Shown here one piece after another: positions 50,479 through 59,694 of a stretch of 60,288 bases of DNA. The stretch is from assembly GCA_944372525.1 (NCBI GenBank), contig CALVZL010000004.1:1-60288 (forward strand), written 5' to 3'. The translations under genes were made by a program, and so were the position numbers. The notes under the pieces are model-generated. The model was not told the DNA's origin and searched no databases. It saw only the letters and a program-made list of their open reading frames with translations. This DNA is from an uncultured Clostridia bacterium. Lineage in GTDB: Bacteria > Bacillota > Clostridia > Christensenellales > Borkfalkiaceae. Numbering within the stretch: the first letter of the stretch is position 1; the number at the start of each line of letters is the position of its first letter.

Positions 50479-51541
50479 GCGGGGTCCTCCGTAAAAAGAC
50501 AGACAGCACGGGCAGCAGCAGACAGAAGAGAAGAAAGATCCAGAACAGCTTGTAAAGGATCACCTCGCCGGTCCGCAGGAAAGAGAGGTTGAGCAGAACG
50601 GTCAGGGAAAACATGACGGCGTTTACGGCGGCAGAATAGAGAGGGGTCTTGACCTTTCCGTCTCCGAAGAGCAGGTTGGCGCATTCCACGCATGCATGGA
50701 GGGGAAGAGAACAATAGAAGGCCATGACGAAAGCGAGCAGATAGATAAAGAGGAAATCGATCCTGCCCAGCACCGTGATGCCCGAAAAATATTTGGAGAT
50801 CTTGGTGAAGGCGAAGATCTGCCGCAGGGCGATATCCGAAAAGACCCCGTAAAATACGGCGAGAAAGAGCAGAACTGCCGCGCCTCCGAGCAGATAAAAG
50901 AGCATGCCGCGCAATGCAATCCCTTTGCGGTATTCGAGCTTTCCGAGAAGGACGAGCAAAATGGCGGAATCGCAGAACCAGCCCAGGGAACGGGCGGCAC
51001 CCTTGAAAATACTGCCGACGCCGGAAATCCCGGCGGGAAGAAGCGCACCGAAGTCCGCTTGTCCCACGGAAAAGGCGAGCACGCCGACAAAGGCGACGAT
51101 CGCAAGCGGACCGAGCAGATCCCAAAGTCTTCCGCGGCAGGAAAGAGGTTTTGCGCACAGGAAAAGAGAGAAAAGAAAGAAGGGGGCAAATGTGAGCACG
51201 GAGGGCAGAGTGTCGTAAAAAATATTCTGGACCAGGAGCGACTGTTCAAGTATCGGCATGATCGCGGCATAGAACAGAAAGAGCATGAGGAGGGCGAGAA
51301 TGATTTTTGCGGCGGCACGGCCCGCCCGTTCTGCCACCAGGGTGTAAAAGCTCTTCTGCGAACGGACAAGCGTCAGCACGCAAAAGACGGCGCCGGACTG
51401 CAAAAGGCAGTTGATCGCAGCGGGGAAGAGAAGGTCGTTTCCCACGTCGTGCACGAGCTGAGCGGGCATCAGAACGAGTTTTCCGACGGGAGCGATGCAG
51501 GCGAGGAAAAAAAAGAGCTGACGTGCGGAAATCCGATTCAT
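50465..51541 (-). CDS. Spore germination permease, GerAB family
   Basis: A 358-residue membrane protein with about ten helices, the GerAB/endospore germination family related to amino-acid permeases. Examples are ISARQLFFFLACIAPVGKLVLMPAQL, KIILALLMLFLFYAAIMP and VLAFSVGQADFGALLP. It binds or transports the germinant in the inner spore membrane receptor. It overlaps gerA by the ATGA stop/start and has AGAGGAGG upstream. Confidence 0.9.
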   Translation of the reverse strand: MNRISARQLFFFLACIAPVGKLVLMPAQLVHDVGNDLLFPAAINCLLQSGAVFCVLTLVRSQKSFYTLVAERAGRAAAKIILALLMLFLFYAAIMPILEQSLLVQNIFYDTLPSVLTFAPFFLFSLFLCAKPLSCRGRLWDLLGPLAIVAFVGVLAFSVGQADFGALLPAGISGVGSIFKGAARSLGWFCDSAILLVLLGKLEYRKGIALRGMLFYLLGGAAVLLFLAVFYGVFSDIALRQIFAFTKISKYFSGITVLGRIDFLFIYLLAFVMAFYCSLPLHACVECANLLFGDGKVKTPLYSAAVNAVMFSLTVLLNLSFLRTGEVILYKLFWIFLLFCLLLPVLSVFLRRTPHEKF

Positions 51542-52986
51542 GCATGCCTCCTCTTGTTGCGCGAACGCAGCGCCACGGGTCGACGGGACAGGGCGTCGAA
51601 GTCATATTTTACGAGAGCGTCCCGCAGATCGTGCTTTATGAGCGGAGAGAGCGGTGCGAGCAGAGGGGCTCCGTAGTTTTCGGTCGTGACAAGACATACG
51701 AGCAGGTAGGCGGTGAACAAGATGATCCCGTATGTTCCGATGCTTCCCGCAATCAGAAGCATGATGAGACGGAGCGTGCTCGTCGTTTCGATGAGGTTGG
51801 GAACGGCATACAGCCCGATCCCGCTGAATGCGATGATGATGATCGCAGGCGTGGAGACAAATCCCGCGCTCACCGCCGTTTCGCCGAGGACGAGCGCTCC
51901 CACGACGGAGAGAGCCATGCCGACGTATTTGGGCATGCGGATACTTGCTTCGTTGATAACTTCGAGGACGAAGAGCACGAGCAGCATTTCGAGAGAGGGA
52001 GAGAGCGGGATGTCCTGGATGCTTCCCGCGATGGTGAGGAGAAGTTTGACGGGAAACAGCTGCAGCTTGAACAGCTGCGCCGCAATGTAAAAGGCGGGCA
52101 GATAAATGGCGCAGAAGAGGGCGAGCAGACGCAGGATGCGGGTAAAACTTGCGCGGTTGGAGGGAACAAAGTAGTCTTCGCTCGACTGAAAGTCTTCGAC
52201 AAGCAGATAGGGGAGGGTGAGGGCGATGGGGGAGCCGTCCGCCAGGATCCCGACTCTCCCTTCCGCGATCTTGGCGCAGAAAATGTCCGGTTTCTCCGTC
52301 GTTCCCACCTGTTTCAGAAGGGAGTGAGGACGGGAAATGAGGAAGTGGGTGAGATAAGAGGAGTCGGGCAAAATGTCGATGTCGATGCGGCGCAGTTTGC
52401 TTCGGATCTCGTCCACCGTCTTCTGCGGGGTGATCCCGTCCAGCCAGCAGAGGGCGACAAAGGTATGCGAACGGCGCCCCACGTTCAGCATTTCGATACG
52501 CAGAGCGGGCGTTTTCAAACGGCGGCGGATCAGGGAGGTGTTGATCTTGATGTCCTCGATGAATCCTTCGCGCGGACCTTTGACGGCGACGTCGGTGGTC
52601 GGTTCCGCGATCGCGCGTACAAATACTTTTTTGGTTCCGACGACGAGCGCTTTGTCCATTCCCTCCCAGAGCAGAACGGGGTTTCCCGCAAGGACCTCTT
52701 CCGCAAGTTTGTCCAATGCGGATTCCGCGCGCCGTTCGGGAGCGGTCAGGTTTTCTCCGACTTGGGCCGCCGCAGGCGTTCCTTCGTAGCGGAGCAGAGG
52801 GCGCACGACTTGCTCGCCGAGCAACTCTTTGTCCGTGAGCGGATCGGCAAAAAAGACCAAAAAGCGGATCCCCCGTTCCGAACGGAAGGGGAAAGAAAAG
52901 ATGTCCTGTGCCGGCAGTTTTCTGCGAAGGGCGTCTGCATCCGTGTCAAGATTTCCCGTGACGGCGGTCTGTGTTGCGCTGTTCAT
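51538..52986 (-). CDS. Spore germination protein, GerAA family
   Basis: A 482-residue receptor A subunit. The soluble N-terminal half has DIFSFPFRSERGIRFLVFF, LLWEGMDKALVVGTKK and the family block PTTDVAVKGPREGFIEDIKINTSLIRRRL. The membrane half has TLPYLLVEDFQSSEDYF, SLEMLLVLFVLEVINEASIRMP and the conserved GALVLGETAVSAGFVS. ATG 52986 is preferred over 53073, which lies in the upstream terminator; no Shine-Dalgarno site precedes it. It is the first gene of a gerA-gerB-gerC operon read from a sigma-G-like promoter. Confidence 0.92.
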   Translation of the reverse strand: MNSATQTAVTGNLDTDADALRRKLPAQDIFSFPFRSERGIRFLVFFADPLTDKELLGEQVVRPLLRYEGTPAAAQVGENLTAPERRAESALDKLAEEVLAGNPVLLWEGMDKALVVGTKKVFVRAIAEPTTDVAVKGPREGFIEDIKINTSLIRRRLKTPALRIEMLNVGRRSHTFVALCWLDGITPQKTVDEIRSKLRRIDIDILPDSSYLTHFLISRPHSLLKQVGTTEKPDIFCAKIAEGRVGILADGSPIALTLPYLLVEDFQSSEDYFVPSNRASFTRILRLLALFCAIYLPAFYIAAQLFKLQLFPVKLLLTIAGSIQDIPLSPSLEMLLVLFVLEVINEASIRMPKYVGMALSVVGALVLGETAVSAGFVSTPAIIIIAFSGIGLYAVPNLIETTSTLRLIMLLIAGSIGTYGIILFTAYLLVCLVTTENYGAPLLAPLSPLIKHDLRDALVKYDFDALSRRPVALRSRNKRRHA

Positions 52987-52991
52987 GGAAA

Positions 52992-53020
52992 AAGTATGGG
53001 GATGCGTGCGATTTTTATGC
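52992..53020 (-). promoter_or_regulatory. Sigma-G-like promoter of the germination operon
   Basis: Minus strand: GCATA (53016-53020), 17-nt spacer, CATACTT (52992-52998). These match the sigma-G (forespore) -35 GYATR and -10 CATnnTA elements apart from the last base. The ATG is 5 nt after the -10, so the mRNA may be leaderless. B. subtilis gerA is also sigma-G controlled. Confidence 0.55.
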
Positions 53021-53031
53021 GGTCTGCCGGA

Positions 53032-53077
53032 AAACAAAAGAGGCGGTGCGCTCTCTTTGAAAAGAAAGCGCACCGCC
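53032..53077 (-). terminator. Terminator between the membrane-protein gene and gerA
   Basis: GGCGGTGCGCT (53042-53052) / AGCGCACCGCC (53067-53077), followed on the minus strand by TCTTTTGTTTTC. It separates the 53089 gene from the ger operon. Confidence 0.85.
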
Positions 53078-53088
53078 CGAAAAGACGC

Positions 53089-53637
53089 TCAGTCTGTCTC
53101 CCGGCGCAGGGAGAGCAGAAATTCTTCCACGAGTTTTGCAAGCGCGTCGAACTGACCGCGGGATACGCCGGAGGAGACGTATTTTCCCAGTGTCTCTTCG
53201 ACGAAGGCGTACAGGCCGTCGTCGGGGATCTCCGCGCTTCCCTCATAGAGTTCCAGTGCCGCCTCCTCCCGCTTGCTCTCGGCGACATAGCCTTCGAGCA
53301 GGGGATAGACGGGGGAGAGCTCAACGCTCTCCCGGTTGCGGAAGAACTGTTCCCAAATGACATAGTAGAGCGTTGCGGCACAGCCGCAGGCGAATCCTCC
53401 TTCGAGCGTTGCGCCGAATCCGCTCGTCAGCGGCGAGATGCTCGTCGTGACGATCATGCGGAATACGGCATAGAAGAGAATGCCCAGCCCGAAAGGAAGA
53501 AACACGTAGACCTTGTTCTGCACGTTTTTGAGCAGCGTCTTTTTCAGAAGGGAAGTGGCAAGCGTCACCCCCAGTGCGAGAAGCAGAACTTCCGAGCTGT
53601 AGAGCCGGAAAGTACTCAGGTATTGCATCATTGTCAT
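53089..53637 (-). CDS. Uncharacterised membrane protein
   Basis: A 182-residue protein with three membrane segments in the first 95 residues (EVLLLALGVTLATSLL, VYVFLPFGLGILFYAVF, GFACGCAATLYYVIW) and a charged soluble C-terminal half ending QFDALAKLVEEFLLSLRRE. ATG 53637 is chosen for GAGAGG upstream; a GTG six bases earlier is in frame. It precedes the ger operon but is cut off from it by a terminator. I do not recognise the family. Confidence 0.72.
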   Translation of the reverse strand: MTMMQYLSTFRLYSSEVLLLALGVTLATSLLKKTLLKNVQNKVYVFLPFGLGILFYAVFRMIVTTSISPLTSGFGATLEGGFACGCAATLYYVIWEQFFRNRESVELSPVYPLLEGYVAESKREEAALELYEGSAEIPDDGLYAFVEETLGKYVSSGVSRGQFDALAKLVEEFLLSLRRETD

Positions 53638-53724
53638 AGTCACCTCTCAATACCCGTCGCAATTTTATCATAGCACGGAAACGGGCGTTTTGAGGCGGTT
53701 TATGACGCAAATTTGGCGATTTGC

Positions 53725-53753
53725 TTGCAAATCTTTGCAAAACGTGATATAAT
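53725..53753 (+). promoter_or_regulatory. Promoter of the beta-helix surface protein gene
   Basis: TTGCAA (53725-53730), 17-nt spacer, TATAAT (53748-53753). Confidence 0.75.
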
Positions 53754-53785
53754 CTCTGCGGACTCTGATTCGGAGGGCTTTGGGA

Positions 53786-55939
53786 ATGGAAATATATCGG
53801 CGGAGGAAGACGGCGGGGATCGCCCTGCTCCTGGTTCTTCTCCTTCCCGCGCTCTTTCTGCTGCTGCGTACGGAGAAGACGGTACGGGCGGAAGGCGGCG
53901 TTGCCGCCGTCACGGCACAGTCGGGCGAAACGGCGGAATATCTCACTTTGAGCGGCGCTCTTGCCGATTGGACGGCAGGGAGCACGCTCAGGCTGCTCGC
54001 GGATTGCGTTGCAGACGCGACGATCTCCGTTTCGGAGGAAAAGACGCTTGATCTGAACGGATTCCGTCTCTCCTTTACGGGCGCCGGAAGGACGGTGACC
54101 GTGCAGACGGAAGGGGATCTGACGATTACGGACACCGCTTCCCGCGCGGAGGGCGTGCTCTCGGGCGGCGGCGTGCGCGTGAGAGGGATGCTGACCCTTT
54201 CGGCGGGAAATCTCTCCGAAAATGCGGCGGAGGACGGCGGCGGCGTGTATGTCGACGAGGGCGGTTCCTTTGTCATGCAGGGGGGGAGCGTTTCGGAAAA
54301 CACCGCCACGGGGAACGGCGGCGGCGTATATGTCCACGCCGGCGGGTCTTTCACGATGCAGGGAGGAAACATCTCTTCCAATACCGCCGCGGGGAACGGA
54401 GGCGGCGTGTATTTGGGCGGGAGCCTCCGTCTGGGCGCGGGCGCGCGCATCGCGGAGAACCGCGGCGCGCGGGGAGAACGGTGCAACCTGTATCTTCCCG
54501 TCGGAGCGAATGTGTTTGCGGAAGAGGGCTTTTCGGGCAGCGTCGGTGTCTCCATGGCGTCGGTCGGCGTGTTTGCACAGAGCGGATCCGCAAAATGTTT
54601 TTATGCGGACGATTTGACGTATGCCGTGAAGGAGTCGGACGGAACGCTGTCGCTCGGACTGAGCCCGCTTGCATCCGTGACGGCAGAATGCGAGCCAGAG
54701 GAGACGATCTTTCCGCGGTCTTCGGCGGATACGATCGAAAAATATCTCTCTCTTGTCGGCGTGAACGAGAACGGCGCGCCCTATCCTGCGGAAAAGCTCC
54801 TGTTTGCCCTCTCTTTGCCGGAAGGAGGACTTGCGGTCGGGGAAAACGAATTGCTTGTTACGGCGACGGGCGAAGACGGAGAACAGGTACAGACAAGCGT
54901 TTTTGTCTCGGTTGCCGCTCCCGTGCTGACAGGCATTACCGTGCAGTTTGAACCGGGAGAGAAGCTCTTCTATTTTGACGACGGGATCGCCTCTTTGCAG
55001 GAATATCTCACGGTGACGGGAAGCTATACGGACGGCTATTCCCGGCCGCTCGGCAGAACTGCGCAGGAGACGTCGGAAGGTTGCGGAGAAAGTTATATCG
55101 TCGATTTCTGCGAATTGCCGGAGGGGACGCTTGCAGAGGCACTGCAGGAGCCCGGGCTTGCAGTCGTGACCGTGACGGCAGGGGAATATTCCGCCAAGTT
55201 CCGGGTGGATGTGTCCAAATATGTTTTGAACGCATCCGATATGGTTGTGCAAAACGTGACGATCGTGGAGGGCGCAGGCGTTGAAGCGCGCGATTTTGTG
55301 CCTTCGCTTCCCGCGGGGATCACGCCTGTCGTCTCGCTTTCGGACGGAGCGGAACTCACAGCGCCCGCGGCAGGGAATTATACTGCGACGATCACGTTCG
55401 AGGTCGCCGATCCCGACAACTATGAGCCGGTGGAAGGCAGTCTGACGGCGGAGCTCACCGTCCTTCGCGCGGAGCTGTCCTGCGGAGACGGGACGTGTGT
55501 GCTTTCTTCGAAAAACGGGATTCCTCCGGAATGGGAACTTTCCGTCAAGGATGTCACGGATTCTGCCGAGGCTCCCGCATTGGGAAGTGAACTCGATTGC
55601 AAGCAGATTTATGAATTTTTGCTCCGCGACGACGGGGAGATCGTGAACGGCGCGACGGAGCAAAGTTATACCGTGCGGATTCTGCTGTCCGAAGAACTGC
55701 GAGGAAAGGACGTGCGCCTTTACCGCGTGCTGTCTGACGGCACCGTCACGGAGATTGAGGCGGTGCGGGACGGAGACTGGCTGAGCTTCGAGTGTTCTCG
55801 TTTTACGGCGCGGTATGCCGTTGCGACGGACAGCGGATTCGGCGCCTATCTCGCGCTCACCATTCTCTTTGGCGTCGTCTGCGTGGCAGGCGCGGGACTG
55901 CTTCTGTGGTTTTTCCGTGTCAGACGCAAATTGAAGTGA
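53786..55939 (+). CDS. Surface protein with beta-helix repeats and C-terminal membrane anchor
   Basis: A 717-residue exported protein. A signal helix (AGIALLLVLLLPALFLLL) is followed by a beta-helix region, including three near-identical repeats around residues 150-225 of the GGGVYV..GGSF.MQGG.IS.NTA type known from clostridial and Chlamydia polymorphic surface proteins. Beyond residue 290 are Ig-like strand-rich modules (for example LTGITVQFEPGEKLFYFDDG and NYTATITFEVADPDNY). The C-terminal helix LALTILFGVVCVAGAGLLLWF with RVRRKLK anchors it. No LPxTG is seen. ATG 53786 follows GGAGG; a TTG two codons earlier is in frame. Confidence 0.83.
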   Translation: MEIYRRRKTAGIALLLVLLLPALFLLLRTEKTVRAEGGVAAVTAQSGETAEYLTLSGALADWTAGSTLRLLADCVADATISVSEEKTLDLNGFRLSFTGAGRTVTVQTEGDLTITDTASRAEGVLSGGGVRVRGMLTLSAGNLSENAAEDGGGVYVDEGGSFVMQGGSVSENTATGNGGGVYVHAGGSFTMQGGNISSNTAAGNGGGVYLGGSLRLGAGARIAENRGARGERCNLYLPVGANVFAEEGFSGSVGVSMASVGVFAQSGSAKCFYADDLTYAVKESDGTLSLGLSPLASVTAECEPEETIFPRSSADTIEKYLSLVGVNENGAPYPAEKLLFALSLPEGGLAVGENELLVTATGEDGEQVQTSVFVSVAAPVLTGITVQFEPGEKLFYFDDGIASLQEYLTVTGSYTDGYSRPLGRTAQETSEGCGESYIVDFCELPEGTLAEALQEPGLAVVTVTAGEYSAKFRVDVSKYVLNASDMVVQNVTIVEGAGVEARDFVPSLPAGITPVVSLSDGAELTAPAAGNYTATITFEVADPDNYEPVEGSLTAELTVLRAELSCGDGTCVLSSKNGIPPEWELSVKDVTDSAEAPALGSELDCKQIYEFLLRDDGEIVNGATEQSYTVRILLSEELRGKDVRLYRVLSDGTVTEIEAVRDGDWLSFECSRFTARYAVATDSGFGAYLALTILFGVVCVAGAGLLLWFFRVRRKLK

Positions 55940-55944
55940 GGACA

Positions 55945-55972
55945 AAAGTTCCGCCGCGGCGGAACTTTTTTT
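55945..55972 (+). terminator. Surface protein gene terminator
   Basis: AAAGTTCCGCC (55945-55955) / GGCGGAACTTT (55958-55968) followed by TTTT. Confidence 0.9.
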
Positions 55973-55997
55973 CGGTGCGGGCGCGTGCGGTATTTGG

Positions 55998-56026
55998 TTG
56001 ACCGCGCTCCGGATTTGTGCTATAAT
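55998..56026 (+). promoter_or_regulatory. Promoter of pdxS-pdxT-queH
   Basis: TTGACC (55998-56003), 17-nt spacer, TATAAT (56021-56026), with TGC before the -10. Confidence 0.85.
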
Positions 56027-56064
56027 GAGCAAAATTCGGTCGATTTTATTTTCAGAGGTGTTTT

Positions 56065-56946
56065 ATGAACGAGAAAAACAAGCGCTTCGAATTGAATAAA
56101 AACCTCGCGCAGATGCTGAAAGGCGGAGTCATCATGGACGTCACGACGCCCGAACAGGCAAAGATCGCGGAAGAGGCGGGTGCGTGCGCCGTCATGGCGC
56201 TCGAGCGTATCCCCGCGGATATCCGTGCGGCGGGCGGCGTGTCGAGGATGTCCGATCCCAAGATGATCAAGGGGATCCAGCAGGCGGTTTCCATTCCCGT
56301 TATGGCAAAATGCCGAATCGGTCATATTGCGGAGGCGCAGATCTTGCAGGCGATCGAGATCGATTACATCGACGAAAGCGAAGTCCTCTCCCCCGCGGAC
56401 GATAAATATCATATCGACAAGACGGCGTTCGACGTTCCCTTTGTCTGCGGCGCGCGGGATCTGGGCGAAGCGCTTCGCCGGATCGCGGAGGGCGCGTCGA
56501 TGATCCGCACCAAGGGAGAGCCCGGTACGGGCGACGTGGTCCAGGCGGTGCGCCATATGCGTCTGATGATGAGCGAGATCCGCAAGGTGGTTTCCATGCG
56601 GGAGGACGAACTCTACGAGGAGGCGAAATTGCTGCAGGTTCCCTATGATTTGGTCGTCTATGTGCATGAAAACGGAAGGCTTCCTGTCGTCAATTTTGCG
56701 GCGGGCGGCGTGGCGACGCCTGCGGATGCGGCGCTCATGATGCAGCTCGGCGCGGAGGGGGTTTTCGTGGGGAGCGGCATTTTCAAGTCGGGAAACCCCG
56801 CAAAACGCGCCCGCGCGATCGTACAGGCGGTCACCAACTACGACAATCCCAAGATCTTGGCGGAGCTTTCGGAAGATCTGGGCGAGGCAATGGTCGGCAT
56901 CAACGAACAGGAGATCGCGCTTCTGATGGCGGAGCGCGGCAAATAA
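56065..56946 (+). CDS. pdxS: Pyridoxal 5'-phosphate synthase lyase subunit PdxS
   Basis: A 293-residue (beta/alpha)8 enzyme that makes PLP from ribose 5-phosphate, glyceraldehyde 3-phosphate and ammonia. [21 protein letters not shown], the catalytic lysine in [32 protein letters not shown] and [20 protein letters not shown] are all present. It works as a dodecamer with PdxT, encoded 30 nt downstream. Confidence 0.98.
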   Translation: MNEKNKRFELNKNLAQMLKGGVIMDVTTPEQAKIAEEAGACAVMALERIPADIRAAGGVSRMSDPKMIKGIQQAVSIPVMAKCRIGHIAEAQILQAIEIDYIDESEVLSPADDKYHIDKTAFDVPFVCGARDLGEALRRIAEGASMIRTKGEPGTGDVVQAVRHMRLMMSEIRKVVSMREDELYEEAKLLQVPYDLVVYVHENGRLPVVNFAAGGVATPADAALMMQLGAEGVFVGSGIFKSGNPAKRARAIVQAVTNYDNPKILAELSEDLGEAMVGINEQEIALLMAERGK

Positions 56947-56976
56947 ACGACGGGAAGAGCGAAAAAGGAAGGGACC

Positions 56977-57549
56977 ATGAAGATCGGCGTGCTTGCCCTG
57001 CAGGGGGCGTTTGTCGAACACGAGGCCGCGTTGGCGGCTCTTGGCGCAGAGACGGTGGAGATCCGCCGTCTCTCCCATTTTACGGACGGGCTGGACGGGC
57101 TTGTCCTCCCCGGCGGGGAATCCACCGTCCAGGGAAAGCTGCTGCGCGAGAGCGGGTTGTTTCAGCCCGTAAAGGAGGCGATTTCGGGGGGGATGCCCGT
57201 TTTTGCCACCTGTGCGGGCCTGATTTTGCTCGCCGAACGGCTTTCCAACGACGATGCCGTTTGGCTGGGGCTTCTCGACGTGACGGTGCGCCGCAATGCA
57301 TACGGCAGGCAGCTCGGTTCCTTTCGCGCCGAATTGAAGGTCGGCGGGATCGAAAAATTTCCCGCCGTCTTTATTCGGGCGCCTTATGTGGAGCAGGCGG
57401 GGAGAGAGACGGAAATTCTTGCCCGTGCCGAGGAGAAGATCGTGGCGGTGCGACAGAAAAACATGCTTGCGACGGCGTTTCATCCCGAGCTGACGGACGA
57501 TCTGCGTCTGCATCGGTTCTTTCTCGAACAGATCGGAGGGGCAAAGTGA
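56977..57549 (+). CDS. pdxT: Pyridoxal 5'-phosphate synthase glutaminase subunit PdxT
   Basis: A 190-residue class I glutaminase giving ammonia to PdxS. MKIGVLALQGAFVEHEAAL, LVLPGGEST, the nucleophile in FATCAGLILLA, and the His/Glu pair in ATAFHPEL complete the catalytic triad. RNAYGRQLGSF is the PdxS-contact region. Its stop overlaps the GTG start of queH. Confidence 0.97.
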   Translation: MKIGVLALQGAFVEHEAALAALGAETVEIRRLSHFTDGLDGLVLPGGESTVQGKLLRESGLFQPVKEAISGGMPVFATCAGLILLAERLSNDDAVWLGLLDVTVRRNAYGRQLGSFRAELKVGGIEKFPAVFIRAPYVEQAGRETEILARAEEKIVAVRQKNMLATAFHPELTDDLRLHRFFLEQIGGAK

Positions 57550-58196
57550 ACGCGGTCAATTACGACAGAATGATGCAGGAGACGATCCGAGACAACGAAG
57601 GGAAACGGCTGCTCTTGCATTGTTGCTGCGCGCCCTGCGCTTCGCACTGCCTCTTCGAGGCGGCGGAGCGGATGGAGGTCACCGTCTTTTTCTATAATCC
57701 GAATCTGGACTGCGAGGCGGAATATCTTCTGAGGAAGAGGGAACTCGTGCGTTTTTTGGAAGAAACGGGGCTTGCTCGGATGCGGGACTGCGACTATTTG
57801 CCCGAAGAGTTTGCCGCGGCGGCAAGGGGACTGGAGGGCGAGCCGGAGGGCGGAGCGCGCTGTCGGAACTGTTTCGAACTCCGTCTGCGTCGCACGGCGC
57901 GGGAGGCACGGGAAAACGCATTCGACTTTTTCGCGACGACGCTCACGCTTTCCCCCCTCAAAAACGCTCGGCTCATCAACGAAATCGGCTTTTCTCTGCA
58001 GGAGAGCGAGGGGGTGAGCTATCTTCCGAGCGATTTCAAAAAACGCGGGGGATATTCCGATTCCGTGCGTCTTTCCCGAGAATTCGGGTTGTACCGTCAA
58101 AATTACTGCGGCTGCACTTTTTCCAAAACGGCACGGAAACGGGAGCAAAAAGGGGTTGGGCAAAATATACAAGGATCAAGCAAAACTTTGTTATGA
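57546..58196 (+). CDS. queH: Epoxyqueuosine reductase QueH
   Basis: A 216-residue enzyme that makes queuosine from epoxyqueuosine at the tRNA wobble position, the non-orthologous replacement of QueG. The QueH signature is clear: LLLHCCCAPCA, FFYNPNLDCEAEY, CRNCFELRL, the SPLKNARLINEIG region, FKKRGGYSDSVRLSREFGLYRQNYCGC. The Cys residues bind an iron-sulfur cluster. The start is GTG 57546, overlapping pdxT by 4 nt, with GGAGGGG upstream. Confidence 0.94.
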   Translation: MNAVNYDRMMQETIRDNEGKRLLLHCCCAPCASHCLFEAAERMEVTVFFYNPNLDCEAEYLLRKRELVRFLEETGLARMRDCDYLPEEFAAAARGLEGEPEGGARCRNCFELRLRRTAREARENAFDFFATTLTLSPLKNARLINEIGFSLQESEGVSYLPSDFKKRGGYSDSVRLSREFGLYRQNYCGCTFSKTARKREQKGVGQNIQGSSKTLL

Positions 58197-58203
58197 TTGC
58201 CTA

Positions 58204-58232
58204 TTGACATTTTTTTGCGGATTGTGTAAAAT
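58204..58232 (+). promoter_or_regulatory. Promoter of the ABC ATPase gene
   Basis: TTGACA (58204-58209), 17-nt spacer, TAAAAT (58227-58232). Confidence 0.85.
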
Positions 58233-58267
58233 AAGGATACTATTTTGATTTTGATTTGGAGGGAGTT

Positions 58268-59641
58268 ATGTCAGGTCTTTTGCTCAAAGGAATCAACAAG
58301 ATCTATCCCGGCGGGAATCAGGCGGTGTTTGATTTCTGTTTGGAGATCAGGGATAAGGAGTTCGTCGTGTTTGTCGGTCCTTCCGGCTGCGGAAAGTCCA
58401 CGACTCTTCGTATGATCGCCGGTCTCGAAGAGATTTCTTCGGGTGAGCTCTATATCGACGGCAAACTTGTCAACGACGTCGTTCCCAAGGACAGAGATAT
58501 CGCAATGGTGTTCCAGAACTACGCGCTCTATCCCCACATGTCCGTCTATGACAACATGGCGTTCGGTCTCAAACTGAGAAAGGTACCCAAGGAAGTCATC
58601 GACGAGAAAGTCAAAGCGGCGGCGGAGATTCTCGGAATCACCGACTACCTCTCCCGTAAGCCGAAGGCTTTGTCCGGCGGTCAGCGCCAGCGTGTCGCGC
58701 TCGGAAGAACGATCGTCCGCGAGCCCAAAGTATTCCTTTTGGACGAGCCTCTGTCCAACCTCGACGCAAAGCTCCGTGCACAGATGAGAACGGAAATTTC
58801 CAAGCTGCACGCACGTCTTGCGACTACTTTCATCTATGTCACGCACGACCAGATCGAAGCAATGACCATGGGAACGCGCATCGTCGTCATGAAGGACGGA
58901 TTCATGCAGCAGGTCGATACGCCGCAGAACCTTTACGATTATCCCATCAACCTGTTCGTCGCAGGCTTTATCGGGACCCCTCAGATGAACTTCTTCCGCA
59001 AATCCACGCTCACGCAGGAGAACGGAAAGGTCTATGTCAACTTCATCGGCGGGAACCGCATCGCTCTGCCCAAATCGATGGTCGCAAAGATCAAGAACGT
59101 CGACGAGTATCTGAACACGGGCAAGGAAGTCACCCTCGGCGTTCGTCCCGAAGACATTCATGAAGACGATCTTTTCATTTCCAATTCGCCCGATACGATC
59201 GTCAAAGCGAAGATCGAAGTCATCGAAAAACTCGGCGCGGAGACGCAGATCTACTGCGATCTGGACTATGAAAGCAACAAGCAGACAATTGTCGACAACG
59301 CTGCGCAGATGATCGCGAAGATCTCCTCCCGTGCGATCGTCGAACTCAACGAAGTCGTCGAGCTAGCGTTTGACGCGCATCACATTCACCTGTTTGACGG
59401 CTATACCGAGGCGACGATGCTGGAGCGCGACGAGCACTACGACGTCATTCCCGAAAACGCGGAAGGCGCTGCGTTCGTACCTCCCACACCGCAGGAAATG
59501 CAGGCGAAGATCGACGCCGCAAGAGTCGTGACCAAAGAGATGAAGAAGCAGGCAAAACACGACGCGAAGATGGAAGAAAAGAGAAAGGCGGCTGCCGCGG
59601 CGGCGGAGAAGCCCGAAGAAGAGAAGAAAGACGAAGAATAA
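58268..59641 (+). CDS. ABC transporter ATP-binding protein, MsmK/UgpC-like
   Basis: A 457-residue sugar-importer ATPase of the MalK group. Walker A GPSGCGKSTT, the Q-loop FQNYALYPHMSVYDNM, the signature ALSGGQRQRVALGR, Walker B VFLLDEPLSNLDA and THDQIEAMTMG. A C-terminal regulatory TOBE-like domain follows (FVAGFIGTPQMNFF, LGVRPEDIH). After residue 390 a Lys/Ala/Glu-rich tail (KMEEKRKAAAAAAEK) is added. No permease or binding protein lies nearby, so it may be a shared ATPase serving several importers. ATG 58268 has GGAGGG upstream. Confidence 0.92.
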   Translation: MSGLLLKGINKIYPGGNQAVFDFCLEIRDKEFVVFVGPSGCGKSTTLRMIAGLEEISSGELYIDGKLVNDVVPKDRDIAMVFQNYALYPHMSVYDNMAFGLKLRKVPKEVIDEKVKAAAEILGITDYLSRKPKALSGGQRQRVALGRTIVREPKVFLLDEPLSNLDAKLRAQMRTEISKLHARLATTFIYVTHDQIEAMTMGTRIVVMKDGFMQQVDTPQNLYDYPINLFVAGFIGTPQMNFFRKSTLTQENGKVYVNFIGGNRIALPKSMVAKIKNVDEYLNTGKEVTLGVRPEDIHEDDLFISNSPDTIVKAKIEVIEKLGAETQIYCDLDYESNKQTIVDNAAQMIAKISSRAIVELNEVVELAFDAHHIHLFDGYTEATMLERDEHYDVIPENAEGAAFVPPTPQEMQAKIDAARVVTKEMKKQAKHDAKMEEKRKAAAAAAEKPEEEKKDEE

Positions 59642-59656
59642 AAGAAGTCTTTACCA

Positions 59657-59690
59657 AAGAGCGCTTATCGAGAGATAAGCGCTCTTTTTC
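59657..59690 (+). terminator. ABC ATPase gene terminator
   Basis: AAAGAGCGCTTATC (59657-59670) / GATAAGCGCTCTTT (59675-59688), a 14-bp stem with a TT tail. Confidence 0.9.
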
Positions 59691-59694
59691 GGAT

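Noticed and set aside
53323-56032. 903-codon minus-strand ORF opposite the surface protein
   Set aside because: Shadow of the GC-rich plus-strand gene; no domain, and it spans the surface gene's terminator.
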